Assembly: GCF_019244115.1 (NCBI RefSeq)
Contig: NZ_JAFATE010000722.1
Location: 1-42,817, forward strand
Reading direction: 5' to 3'
Origin: Bradyrhizobium sp.
Lineage (GTDB): Bacteria > Pseudomonadota > Alphaproteobacteria > Rhizobiales > Xanthobacteraceae
Length of the DNA stretch: 42,817 bases
Shown here one piece after another: positions 8,159 through 15,367 of this stretch. The notes beneath the pieces are model-generated. The model saw nothing but the letters and a program-made list of their open reading frames with translations. It searched no databases and was not told where the DNA came from. Every line of letters begins with the position of its first letter. The first letter of the stretch is position 1. The position numbers were made by a program, and so were the translations under genes.

Positions 8159-8890
8159 ATGCGCATCCACATCATCAATCCCAACACCACCGCCTCGATG
8201 ACCCGGAAGATCGAGGAAGCCGCCCGTGCCGCCGCTTCGCCTGGGGTCGAGATCCTGGCCACCAACCCGCCCTCGGGCCCACCCAGTATCGAGGGTTATT
8301 TCGACGAGGCGTATTCGCTGCCTGGCCTGCTCGAAGAGATCGGCAACGGCCAGGGCGCCGACGCCTTCATTATTGCCTGTTTCGACGATACCGGCCTCGA
8401 CGCGGCGCGATGCGTCGCCGAGCTGCCGGTCATCGGCATCGGCGAGGCGGCGTTCCATTTCGCGAGCCTGATCGCACACAAGTTCAGCGTCGTCACCACG
8501 CTTGCGCGCTCGCTCGCCCCGATCGAGCACAACCTCGTCAAATATGGTCTGGCGGCGCGCTGCGCGCGGGTACGGGCCTCCAACGTGCCGGTGCTCGCGC
8601 TCGAAGAGCCGGGATCGCTGGCGCGCCACACCATCCGGAACGAGATCGAACGTGCGCTCGCCGAGGATGGCGCCGAAGCGATCGTGCTTGGTTGCGCCGG
8701 CATGACGGACCTCGCGCGTGATCTGGAGCAGGCGGTCGGTGTTCCGGTTCTCGACGGCGTGGCCTGCGCGGTGGCGCTTGCCGAAGGCGTCGCGCGGCTC
8801 GGACTGCGCACCTCCAAGCGCAACACCTATGCCGCGCCGCTTGCAAAATCCTATTCGGGCGCCTTCGCGCCGTTCTCGCCACGCGGGTGA
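8159..8890 (+). CDS. Asp/Glu/hydantoin racemase family protein
   Basis: Cytoplasmic cofactor-independent racemase of 243 residues. The family pair of catalytic cysteines is visible in IIACFDDTGLDAARC (first Cys) and IVLGCAGMTDLA (second Cys), and the N-terminus MRIHIINPNTTASMT is typical of hydantoin/allantoin racemases. It starts 14 bases after the LivF-type stop and is the last gene of the importer operon. The operon probably takes up a chiral nitrogen compound such as a 5-substituted hydantoin, allantoin-like compound or D-amino acid and racemises it. No hydantoinase or carbamoylase is in the window. The racemase family is sure; the substrate is not. Confidence 0.85.
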   Translation: MRIHIINPNTTASMTRKIEEAARAAASPGVEILATNPPSGPPSIEGYFDEAYSLPGLLEEIGNGQGADAFIIACFDDTGLDAARCVAELPVIGIGEAAFHFASLIAHKFSVVTTLARSLAPIEHNLVKYGLAARCARVRASNVPVLALEEPGSLARHTIRNEIERALAEDGAEAIVLGCAGMTDLARDLEQAVGVPVLDGVACAVALAEGVARLGLRTSKRNTYAAPLAKSYSGAFAPFSPRG

Positions 8891-8944
8891 AGCGGGCAAA
8901 GGTTTGCACTGGCGAGCGGCAACGCGCGAGCCCGGCGTCGACCG

Positions 8945-10624
8945 TCAGCTCTCAAGGATCGCCTGAAGCTGGTCATCGTCGCCGTCGTCCCGCCCGAGCG
9001 GATCTCTCGGCAGCAGCCGGTGCTTGAGGACCATTCTTGCCATGGCGAGGCGGTGAGGCGCGCGTATCATCGCCGCTTCGTGGGCCAGGCCGATTGCCGA
9101 TGTGACGTGATAGAGCGCTGAGGAAGCCTGCCGAACGAGATGTTCGTCCTGCTGCGCATGCGTGCTTTCGGCCAGGGCGCAGGTGCGGTCGAGCGTTTCG
9201 GCGAACAGGGAATGCAGGTTCGGCTCCAGTGAAGCTGCGTCGAGGCGCTTCATGTTTGCCGCTTGCAGTTCCGGCAATGATCCCTCACGAACGATCGCCC
9301 TTCGGACATCCAGCGCAACGATGTTCGACGTGCCCTCCCAGATCGACCCGAGATGGGCGTCACGCAAGATGCGCGCATCCGACCATTCCTCGATATATCC
9401 GCAGCCGCCGCGAACCTCCATCGCATCGCCGGTGACTTTTCGGGCATCCCGGCAGGCGCGAAACTTGATCAGCGGCGTCATGATGCGAAGCAGTTTTGCC
9501 TGCCGCGTGTCGCCCAGATCCGCCAGGCGCATGGCTTCCGCTGACTGAAACACCATGGTCCGAGCTTGTTCGGACCAAACGATCATCTTGGCAAGTTGTC
9601 GGCGCATCAACGGGAACTCGATCAGGCGCTTGTTGAAGGCGTGCCGTCTCCGCGAGATGAAAAGCGCCTCGGTCACCGCGCGCCGCATCAGGGCGGCGGC
9701 ACGGACTGCGTTCGAAAGACGTGAGCTGTTGACCATATCGGCCATCTGGTTGAAACCGCGGCCGCGCTCGCCGACGAGATACGCCTCCGCGCCGTCGAGA
9801 CGGATCTCGCCGCTGGCCATGGATCGCGTGCCAAGCTTCTCCTTGAGCCGAAGGATCCGATAGGAGTTCGGAACGCCATCCCGCTTCACCTTGGGGAGCA
9901 GGAACAGTGATACGCCCTTGAGGCCATCGATGTCCTCGCTGCGGGCGAGCACCATAGCGAGATCCGCATCGGCATTCGAGCAGAACCACTTGTCGCCGGT
10001 CAGCCTCCACGTGCCATCGGGTTGCGGATCAGCCCGCGTCACAATCGTGCCGATGTCCGATCCGCCGGCCTGCTCGGTCATGAACATGGCGCCTTGCATG
10101 AGCTGGTCGAGATCTGTGGAGGTCAGGGCGTCGAAATAGCGCTCGACCAGATCCTCGCTGCCGAAGCGCTTCAGCGTCCGCGTCAGCGAGTCCGTCATGT
10201 TGACCGGGCACATCAGGCCGAATTCCGATTGGGTGAACAGAAAGGTGAGTGCATATTTTGCGGCCGGCGGCAGCGGCGCCGGCCAGCCGAGGGCGGCGCG
10301 GTGTGAAATGGCGGCAAGGCCGAACTCACCAAAGGCAAAATTTTCGAGCTCGCGGTATGCGGGATGCTTTTCGATGTGGTTGCAATCCTCGCCGGTGCGG
10401 CGCCGCACCGACAAGACGGGAGGATGCTTGTCGGCAATCCAGGCCAGCCGGTCCAGATGATCGCCGGCGAGGCTGCCGAGGCGGTCGAATACGGGCTCCA
10501 GACGAGCGAACAGGTCGGTGGGGAGATAATGCGCGAACAGGGCCGCCGCATCGCGGTCGGCCCGGTAAAGATTGAGACCACGGGAATCCGGAATGGATCC
10601 TGTCTCGGCAGGGTCTACGCGCAT
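8945..10624 (-). CDS. acyl-CoA dehydrogenase family protein, AidB-like
   Basis: FAD-dependent dehydrogenase of 559 residues, longer than ordinary acyl-CoA dehydrogenases (about 380) and close to E. coli AidB (541). Visible segments are MTEQAGGSDIGT (flavin/substrate loop), GDKWFCSNADADLAMVLAR (middle beta domain), RHAFNKRLIEFPLMRRQLAKM (alpha domain), EVRGGCGYIEEWSDARILRD and SIWEGTSNIVALDV, whose Glu aligns with the catalytic base of the family. The ATG at 10624 is set by a strong AGGAGGAGG site upstream; the frame runs on to 10699 without family similarity. It lies downstream of the tartrate/malate dehydrogenase gene on the same strand. AidB is linked to alkylation damage, but most AidB-like proteins have no known substrate, so a catabolic role here is equally possible. 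Confidence 0.87.
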   Translation of the reverse strand: MRVDPAETGSIPDSRGLNLYRADRDAAALFAHYLPTDLFARLEPVFDRLGSLAGDHLDRLAWIADKHPPVLSVRRRTGEDCNHIEKHPAYRELENFAFGEFGLAAISHRAALGWPAPLPPAAKYALTFLFTQSEFGLMCPVNMTDSLTRTLKRFGSEDLVERYFDALTSTDLDQLMQGAMFMTEQAGGSDIGTIVTRADPQPDGTWRLTGDKWFCSNADADLAMVLARSEDIDGLKGVSLFLLPKVKRDGVPNSYRILRLKEKLGTRSMASGEIRLDGAEAYLVGERGRGFNQMADMVNSSRLSNAVRAAALMRRAVTEALFISRRRHAFNKRLIEFPLMRRQLAKMIVWSEQARTMVFQSAEAMRLADLGDTRQAKLLRIMTPLIKFRACRDARKVTGDAMEVRGGCGYIEEWSDARILRDAHLGSIWEGTSNIVALDVRRAIVREGSLPELQAANMKRLDAASLEPNLHSLFAETLDRTCALAESTHAQQDEHLVRQASSALYHVTSAIGLAHEAAMIRAPHRLAMARMVLKHRLLPRDPLGRDDGDDDQLQAILES

Positions 10625-10720
10625 GGAAACCTCCTCCTCAGATTTTGAGCCGATGATCCGAGATTGACATTTTCCAGATCGATGTCGAGCAGATATCAAT
10701 TCCAGGATGGATGCGCTAAC

Positions 10721-11797
10721 TTAGGTGTTGTCGGCGCGGATCGCGCTGATGACGGCGTCGGTCACCTTGCGTGTATTGGCTGAGCCGCCCAAATCCGGCG
10801 TATGCAGCGCGGGATCGACTGTCACGCGTTCGATCGCCTTCATCAGGCGCCGCCCGGCAGCATTCTCGCCGAGATGCTCCAACATCATGACTCCCGACCA
10901 GAACGTACCTACGGGATTGGCAATGCCCTTGCCCATGATGTCAAAGGCGGAGCCGTGGATCGGCTCGAACATCGAGGGAAAATTGCGCTCGGGATTGAGA
11001 TTCGCGGTCGGCGCGATGCCAAGCGAGCCGGCAAGCGCGGCCGCGAGGTCCGAGAGAATGTCCGCATGCAGATTGGTGGCAACGATGGTATCGAGGCTTT
11101 GCGGACGTATCACCATGCGCATGGTCATGGCGTCGACGAGCATCTTATCGGAGGTCACGTCGGGGAATTCCCGTGCGATTTCGGCGGCGATTTCATCCCA
11201 CATGACCATTGCGTGGCGCTGGGCGTTCGATTTGGTGACGACGGTGAGGAGCTTGCGCGGACGGGATCGGGCAAGTCCGAACGCGAAGCGCATGACACGC
11301 TCGACGCCGGCGCGGGTGAAAATCGCGACGTCAGTGGCCGCCTCGAGCGGGGAGCCCTGATGGACGCGCCCGCCGACCCCGGCATATTCTCCCTCGGAGT
11401 TCTCGCGGACGATGACCCAATCGAGCTCGGTATCCTTCACGGCGCGGAGCGGAGAGGTGATCCCTGGCAGGATGCGCGTCGGGCGCACGTTCGCGTACTG
11501 GTCGAATGGCTGACAGATCGCCAGCCGCAATCCCCAAAGGGTGATGTGATCCGGGATTTCCGGATGGCCCGCCGAGCCGAACAGAATGGCATCGTGATGA
11601 CGGATGAGGTCGCGGCCATTCTCCGGCATCATGCGACCGTGCTTCTTGTAGTACTCGCCGCCCCAGGCGAAATGATCGAAATGGAAGGCGAAGGTTCCTT
11701 CGCGCTTCGCCAGTGCGTCGAGAACCTCGACACCGGCGTCGACGACCTCCGTCCCAATCCCGTCGCCGGGGATCGCTGCGATCTTGTAGGTCCTCAT
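10721..11797 (-). CDS. tartrate dehydrogenase / D-malate dehydrogenase family (beta-decarboxylating)
   Basis: Cytoplasmic NAD-dependent enzyme of 358 residues in the isocitrate/isopropylmalate dehydrogenase superfamily. It begins YKIAAIPGDGIGTEVV and has FGSAGHPEIPDHITLWGLRL, the substrate-loop RENSEGEYAGVGGRVHQGSP, a VTKSNAQRHAMVMW segment with the catalytic Lys, the metal-binding stretch around DAMTMRMV, and FEPIHGSAFDIMGKG near the NAD site. The DHITLWGLRL version of the substrate helix is typical of tartrate dehydrogenase/D-malate dehydrogenase (TtuC/DmlA) rather than LeuB. ATG 11797 has GAGGAC upstream; a TTG two codons earlier is possible. Members oxidise and decarboxylate D-malate, tartrate or isopropylmalate. 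With D-tartrate dehydratase nearby, a tartrate/malate role is likely but not proven. Confidence 0.85.
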   Translation of the reverse strand: MRTYKIAAIPGDGIGTEVVDAGVEVLDALAKREGTFAFHFDHFAWGGEYYKKHGRMMPENGRDLIRHHDAILFGSAGHPEIPDHITLWGLRLAICQPFDQYANVRPTRILPGITSPLRAVKDTELDWVIVRENSEGEYAGVGGRVHQGSPLEAATDVAIFTRAGVERVMRFAFGLARSRPRKLLTVVTKSNAQRHAMVMWDEIAAEIAREFPDVTSDKMLVDAMTMRMVIRPQSLDTIVATNLHADILSDLAAALAGSLGIAPTANLNPERNFPSMFEPIHGSAFDIMGKGIANPVGTFWSGVMMLEHLGENAAGRRLMKAIERVTVDPALHTPDLGGSANTRKVTDAVISAIRADNT

Positions 11798-11945
11798 GAA
11801 CAATGTCCTCGATTGACGGGAGACGGACCATTGTGCGCCGGCAGCGGCTGTTTGTGCATCCCTGCGGTCGCCCGCAATCCGTCTAGATCACATTGAACGG
11901 GAACGAAATTCCGTCTCCGGTGAGTCCAATTTACGGCTTGCATAA

Positions 11946-11959
11946 ACGAACTAGTTCGT
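11946..11959. promoter_or_regulatory. 14-base perfect palindrome, TetR-like operator candidate
   Basis: ACGAACTAGTTCGT is perfectly self-complementary. It lies in the 272-base divergent region between the tartrate/malate dehydrogenase and the MHS transporter. TTGCAT at 11938-11943 just before it could be a -35, with the -10 near 11959-11966, so a bound protein would block the promoter. The arms resemble operators of TetR-type repressors. No tetR gene is in the window, so the regulator is unknown. Confidence 0.5.
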
Positions 11960-12069
11960 ACATCATTGACAAAAACGAAACGACGGCAGTCAGAACCGCG
12001 AGTTCGCCGCAAGAGCGTCAGCCAGCGCGCGGACCGGTCGTGCCGGGCACCACAACAGGGAGGGATTTT

Positions 12070-13410
12070 ATGAGCTTGACGTCAATTGCATCGTTGCAAG
12101 CGACGGCCACCGCGGAGGCCGCGCGGAGCAAGCTGCCGAAGCGCGCCGCGGTGGTCAGCTTCGTCGGCAGCATGCTCGAGTATTACGACTTCTTCATCTA
12201 CGGCACGGCCGCGGCACTGATCTTTCCAAAAGTGTTCTTCGTCAATGTCGATCCGTCGACAGCGACACTGCTGGCCCTGCTCAGCTTTGGCATCGGCTAT
12301 ATCGCGCGCCCAGTCGGCGCGGTCATTCTCGGCCATTTCGGCGACCGCATCGGCCGCAAGACCGTGCTGCTGGTGACACTCGTGCTGATGGGCGGCGCGA
12401 CGCTGGCGATCGCGTTCCTGCCCGACGCAAAGGCCATCGGCAGCGCCGCGCCGATCATCCTCACGCTGCTCCGCCTGTTGCAGGGGCTGTCGGCGGCCGG
12501 CGAGCAGAGCGGGGCCAATTCGCTCACGCTCGAACATTCGGCCAACAGCAATCGCGCCTTCTTCACGAGCTGGACCTTGAGCGGCACGCAGGCTGGCGCC
12601 ATCCTCGCCACGGTGGTATTCATTCCCGTTTCCAACCTGCCCGAGGATCAGCTCATGAGCTGGGGCTGGCGCATCCCGTTCCTGCTCTCCGCGCTCGTGC
12701 TGTTGGTTGCCTATCTCGTGCGGCGGACCATGCCGGAGACGCCCGTGTTCACCGAGATCAAGGACAAGGCGCAGGTCGCGCGCTTCCCCGTGCTCGCGCT
12801 CTTGCGCGACTACTGGCCGGACGTGCTGCGCGTCATCGTCTGCGCGCTGATCGCAACCGTCAGCACGATGACCGCGGTTTTCGCGCTCGGCTATGCCACC
12901 AGCAAATTCGGCGTGGCGCGTCCGACCATGCTGTGGGCGGGCGTGCTCGGCAACGTCACGGCGCTGGTGACCCAGCCGCTCTGGGCGATTCTCGCGGACC
13001 GGATCGGCCGCAAACCTGTGTTCATCGGCGGCGTGCTTGGCTGCGCGGTGCTGGTCTTCCCGTATTTCATGGCGGTGACGACGGGAAATACGCTGGCGAT
13101 CCTTGCCGCCGCCATGATCCTTTCGGGTATCATCTACGCTGCGCCCAATGCGATCTGGCCGTCGTTCTACGCGGAGATGTTCGAGGCACGAGTGCGCTAT
13201 TCCGGCACGGCGATCGGAACACAGCTCGGATTTCTCGCCGCCGGCTTCACCCCGGTGATCAGTCAGAGCCTGGTCCGCGAGGGCCCGACCGGGTGGATTC
13301 CGGTCGCGATCTTCGTCGCCTGCTGCTGCGTGATATCGGCTGCCGCCGCGGCGACCGCGCGCGAAACGCACACGGTCGACATGGCCGATCTCGGCAAGCG
13401 GCGTAGCTGA
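12070..13410 (+). CDS. MFS transporter, metabolite:H+ symporter (MHS) type
   Basis: Inner-membrane secondary transporter of 446 residues with twelve predicted spans. Family signatures are FVGSMLEYYDFFIYGTAAAL in the first span, GYIARPVGAVILGHFGDRIG-RK between spans 2 and 3, the LLQGLSAAGEQSGANSLTLE helix, and ADRIGRKPVF between spans 8 and 9. The FIYGTAA and RPxGAxxxGHFGDRxGRK pattern is that of MHS carriers such as ShiA, KgtP and ProP, which co-transport carboxylates or zwitterions with protons. ATG 12070 follows a CAGGGAGGG site; the frame is open further left without membrane character. It is co-directional with the carboxylesterase 12 bases downstream, so the two may import and hydrolyse an ester or carboxylate. 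The substrate is unknown. Confidence 0.9.
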   Translation: MSLTSIASLQATATAEAARSKLPKRAAVVSFVGSMLEYYDFFIYGTAAALIFPKVFFVNVDPSTATLLALLSFGIGYIARPVGAVILGHFGDRIGRKTVLLVTLVLMGGATLAIAFLPDAKAIGSAAPIILTLLRLLQGLSAAGEQSGANSLTLEHSANSNRAFFTSWTLSGTQAGAILATVVFIPVSNLPEDQLMSWGWRIPFLLSALVLLVAYLVRRTMPETPVFTEIKDKAQVARFPVLALLRDYWPDVLRVIVCALIATVSTMTAVFALGYATSKFGVARPTMLWAGVLGNVTALVTQPLWAILADRIGRKPVFIGGVLGCAVLVFPYFMAVTTGNTLAILAAAMILSGIIYAAPNAIWPSFYAEMFEARVRYSGTAIGTQLGFLAAGFTPVISQSLVREGPTGWIPVAIFVACCCVISAAAAATARETHTVDMADLGKRRS

Positions 13411-13422
13411 GGGAGCGGTGAC

Positions 13423-14946
13423 ATGCTGACGAATGCGGTCTCGACCACGAGCGGGCCGGTCATCGGTGCCGAGCAGCACGGCGTGCGCGCCTTCAAGGGC
13501 GTGCCGTTCGCGGCCAGCCGGCGGTTTGCGAAGGCGGTGCCGCCGCGGCCGTGGACCGAGCCGCGGCGCTGCACCGATTATGGCGCCTACGCGCCGCAGC
13601 CTGGCCACCTCGATCATGCGGATGAGGAGAGCTGCCTCAGCCTGAACATCTGGACACCCTCCGCCGTCGATCGCCCTCTACCAGTGCTGTTCTGGATCCA
13701 CGGCGGCGCCTTCGTGACCGGCGGAGGGGCGGACTACGACGGGACTTTCCTCGCCGCACAAGGTCCCGCCATTATCGTCACGATCAATTATCGGCTCGGT
13801 CCGCTCGGCTTCCTGCAGTTGCACCGCCATGGCGGCGACCTGAACGAGGCCAACAATCTTGCGGCCATGGATGTGCTGGCAGCCCTGGATTGGGCTCACG
13901 CGAACATCGCGAATTTCGGCGGCAATCCGGATGCGCTGACACTGTTCGGCCAGTCGGCGGGCGCCTCTATGGTGATCGCGCTTGCGACACAGCCGCAGGC
14001 GCGCGGAAAATTCTGCCGCGCCATCGCCTTCAGTGCGCCGGGGCGCGGCATCACGACCAGCGATCATGCGGACGAGGTTGCCGATCGGGTGATCGCCGAG
14101 CTCCAACTTGAGAGCCAGCCCGGCGCAGTCGCGGCAATGCCAGTGCCGCAGCTTTTTGCGGCTGTGCAGACTGTCGGTCGCCAATTGGCGGACGGAACGG
14201 AGGCCGGCAGCTTGTTTGGCCCGGTCCTCGATGGCGCCGTGATTTCGCGCGATCCGGCGGAGGCAATTGCGGCCGGGGTATTGCGCGACATTCCATTCTG
14301 GCTCGGCTCCTGTCGCGACGAGATGGCGATGTTCCTGAACAGCACTCCGCCGGCTGCGATGATCCGTGCCACGGAGCGGCGGATTCGCACCTCGTTCGGC
14401 GATGCCGGCTGGGAGCAGCTTTTGGCATGTTATCGCGCGACAACGCGAGCGGGTGAGGACCCGCTCGAAGCACTGTTGTCGGACGCGTTCTGGCATCGCC
14501 CCGTGGCCGATCTCGCGCGCCGCCAGGCCGCGGCGGGCGGGGCGGTCTGGCTGAGCCGGTTCGACCACAAGCCGGCGCTTGAGCCGTTTCTGTCGCAAGG
14601 ACCAACCCATGGCGCCGACAACGCCTGCCTCTGGGCGCATGTACCGAATTTTGTCGATCGCCCGATCCTTCGGCGCATGGGCGGCCCGATGACTTTAGGC
14701 GACATCGAGGTCGCTGCCCGATTGCAAGCGAGCGTCCTACGCTTCATCATCGACGGTATTCCGGACGAGGCGAGCCTTTGGCCCAAATTCGAGAGGAACG
14801 CCGAGCGCATCGCGATTTTCGAGCGGCCGTTCCGCCTTGGACGCGTCGATGAGGGCGAGCGCTTCCGCGTTTGGTCGGATCTCTCCTGGAGGGTTGGCCG
14901 GACCGGCCAGGACAATAAAGAGAAAAACGCGGCGGTGGCCGGATAA
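13423..14946 (+). CDS. type-B carboxylesterase family protein
   Basis: Alpha/beta hydrolase of 507 residues in the carboxylesterase/cholinesterase family. It has the family N-terminus (FKGVPFAASRRF), SCLSLNIWTP, the oxyanion-hole LFWIHGGAFVTGG, the YRLGPLGFL segment and the nucleophile elbow TLFGQSAGASMV with the catalytic Ser. The His partner is probably that in QGPTHGADNACLW. The acidic member is probably in the segment around FWLGSCRDEMAMF. No signal peptide is seen, so it is likely cytoplasmic. ATG 13423 is preceded by GAGGGAGCGG, 12 bases after the MHS transporter stop. Members cleave carboxylic esters; the natural substrate is not readable, but pairing with a carrier suggests breakdown of an imported ester. 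Confidence 0.87.
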   Translation: MLTNAVSTTSGPVIGAEQHGVRAFKGVPFAASRRFAKAVPPRPWTEPRRCTDYGAYAPQPGHLDHADEESCLSLNIWTPSAVDRPLPVLFWIHGGAFVTGGGADYDGTFLAAQGPAIIVTINYRLGPLGFLQLHRHGGDLNEANNLAAMDVLAALDWAHANIANFGGNPDALTLFGQSAGASMVIALATQPQARGKFCRAIAFSAPGRGITTSDHADEVADRVIAELQLESQPGAVAAMPVPQLFAAVQTVGRQLADGTEAGSLFGPVLDGAVISRDPAEAIAAGVLRDIPFWLGSCRDEMAMFLNSTPPAAMIRATERRIRTSFGDAGWEQLLACYRATTRAGEDPLEALLSDAFWHRPVADLARRQAAAGGAVWLSRFDHKPALEPFLSQGPTHGADNACLWAHVPNFVDRPILRRMGGPMTLGDIEVAARLQASVLRFIIDGIPDEASLWPKFERNAERIAIFERPFRLGRVDEGERFRVWSDLSWRVGRTGQDNKEKNAAVAG

Positions 14947-15367
14947 GAACGCCCCAGGTCTGCAAGATCTGCCTTGATGGAGTGTGGCACTTCAAAGGGC
15001 CGAGGCGGTCGCCGTGACCGTCCGATTTTTCGGATGCCCCTCTGGCCGGTTTTCCGGTGCTTCAGACGGATCCAGGTCGCTCGGATCGGCGCCCTCGGCG
15101 GTATGTCTGGCAATCTCAGGAAAAATAACGACATTCGCCGGTATGAGGCGACCCACAACGTCTGGCACGAATGCTGCTAGAGTATCTGCCAATCGAGCCT
15201 CGGCTCCAGAATAAGCAACGCGAGGGGACGTTCAGATGCCGGCCAGCATTCAATCCTTTACGTAGAGCGACAGGCGACATCGCCTATCTTACATTGCGCG
15301 GTTCCGCCTGAACGCGGGGCGCCGTGAACATTGACGCTTGCTTTCGGCCTGGCATGGAATGGAGAGG
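14947..15367. promoter_or_regulatory. upstream region of the pyruvate dehydrogenase operon, with palindrome
   Basis: These 421 bases carry no supported gene: a 66-codon minus frame and a 68-codon plus frame have no ribosome site or domain. The region must hold the promoter of aceE-aceF-lpdA-dctA. Two symmetric elements stand out: AGGCGACATCGCCT at 15272-15285, a perfect 6+2+6 palindrome about 85 bases before aceE, and GAGCCTCGGCTC at 15195-15206. Either could be an operator. No convincing -35/-10 pair was found. Confidence 0.4.

Noticed and set aside
12082..13617. 511-codon minus-strand frame opposite the MHS transporter
   Set aside because: Composition is a typical antisense artefact and it spans two unrelated plus-strand genes.
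14992..15192. 66-codon minus-strand frame upstream of aceE (MADTLAAFVPDVVGR start)
   Set aside because: TTG start without a ribosome site and no family I know; the region is better explained as promoter DNA.
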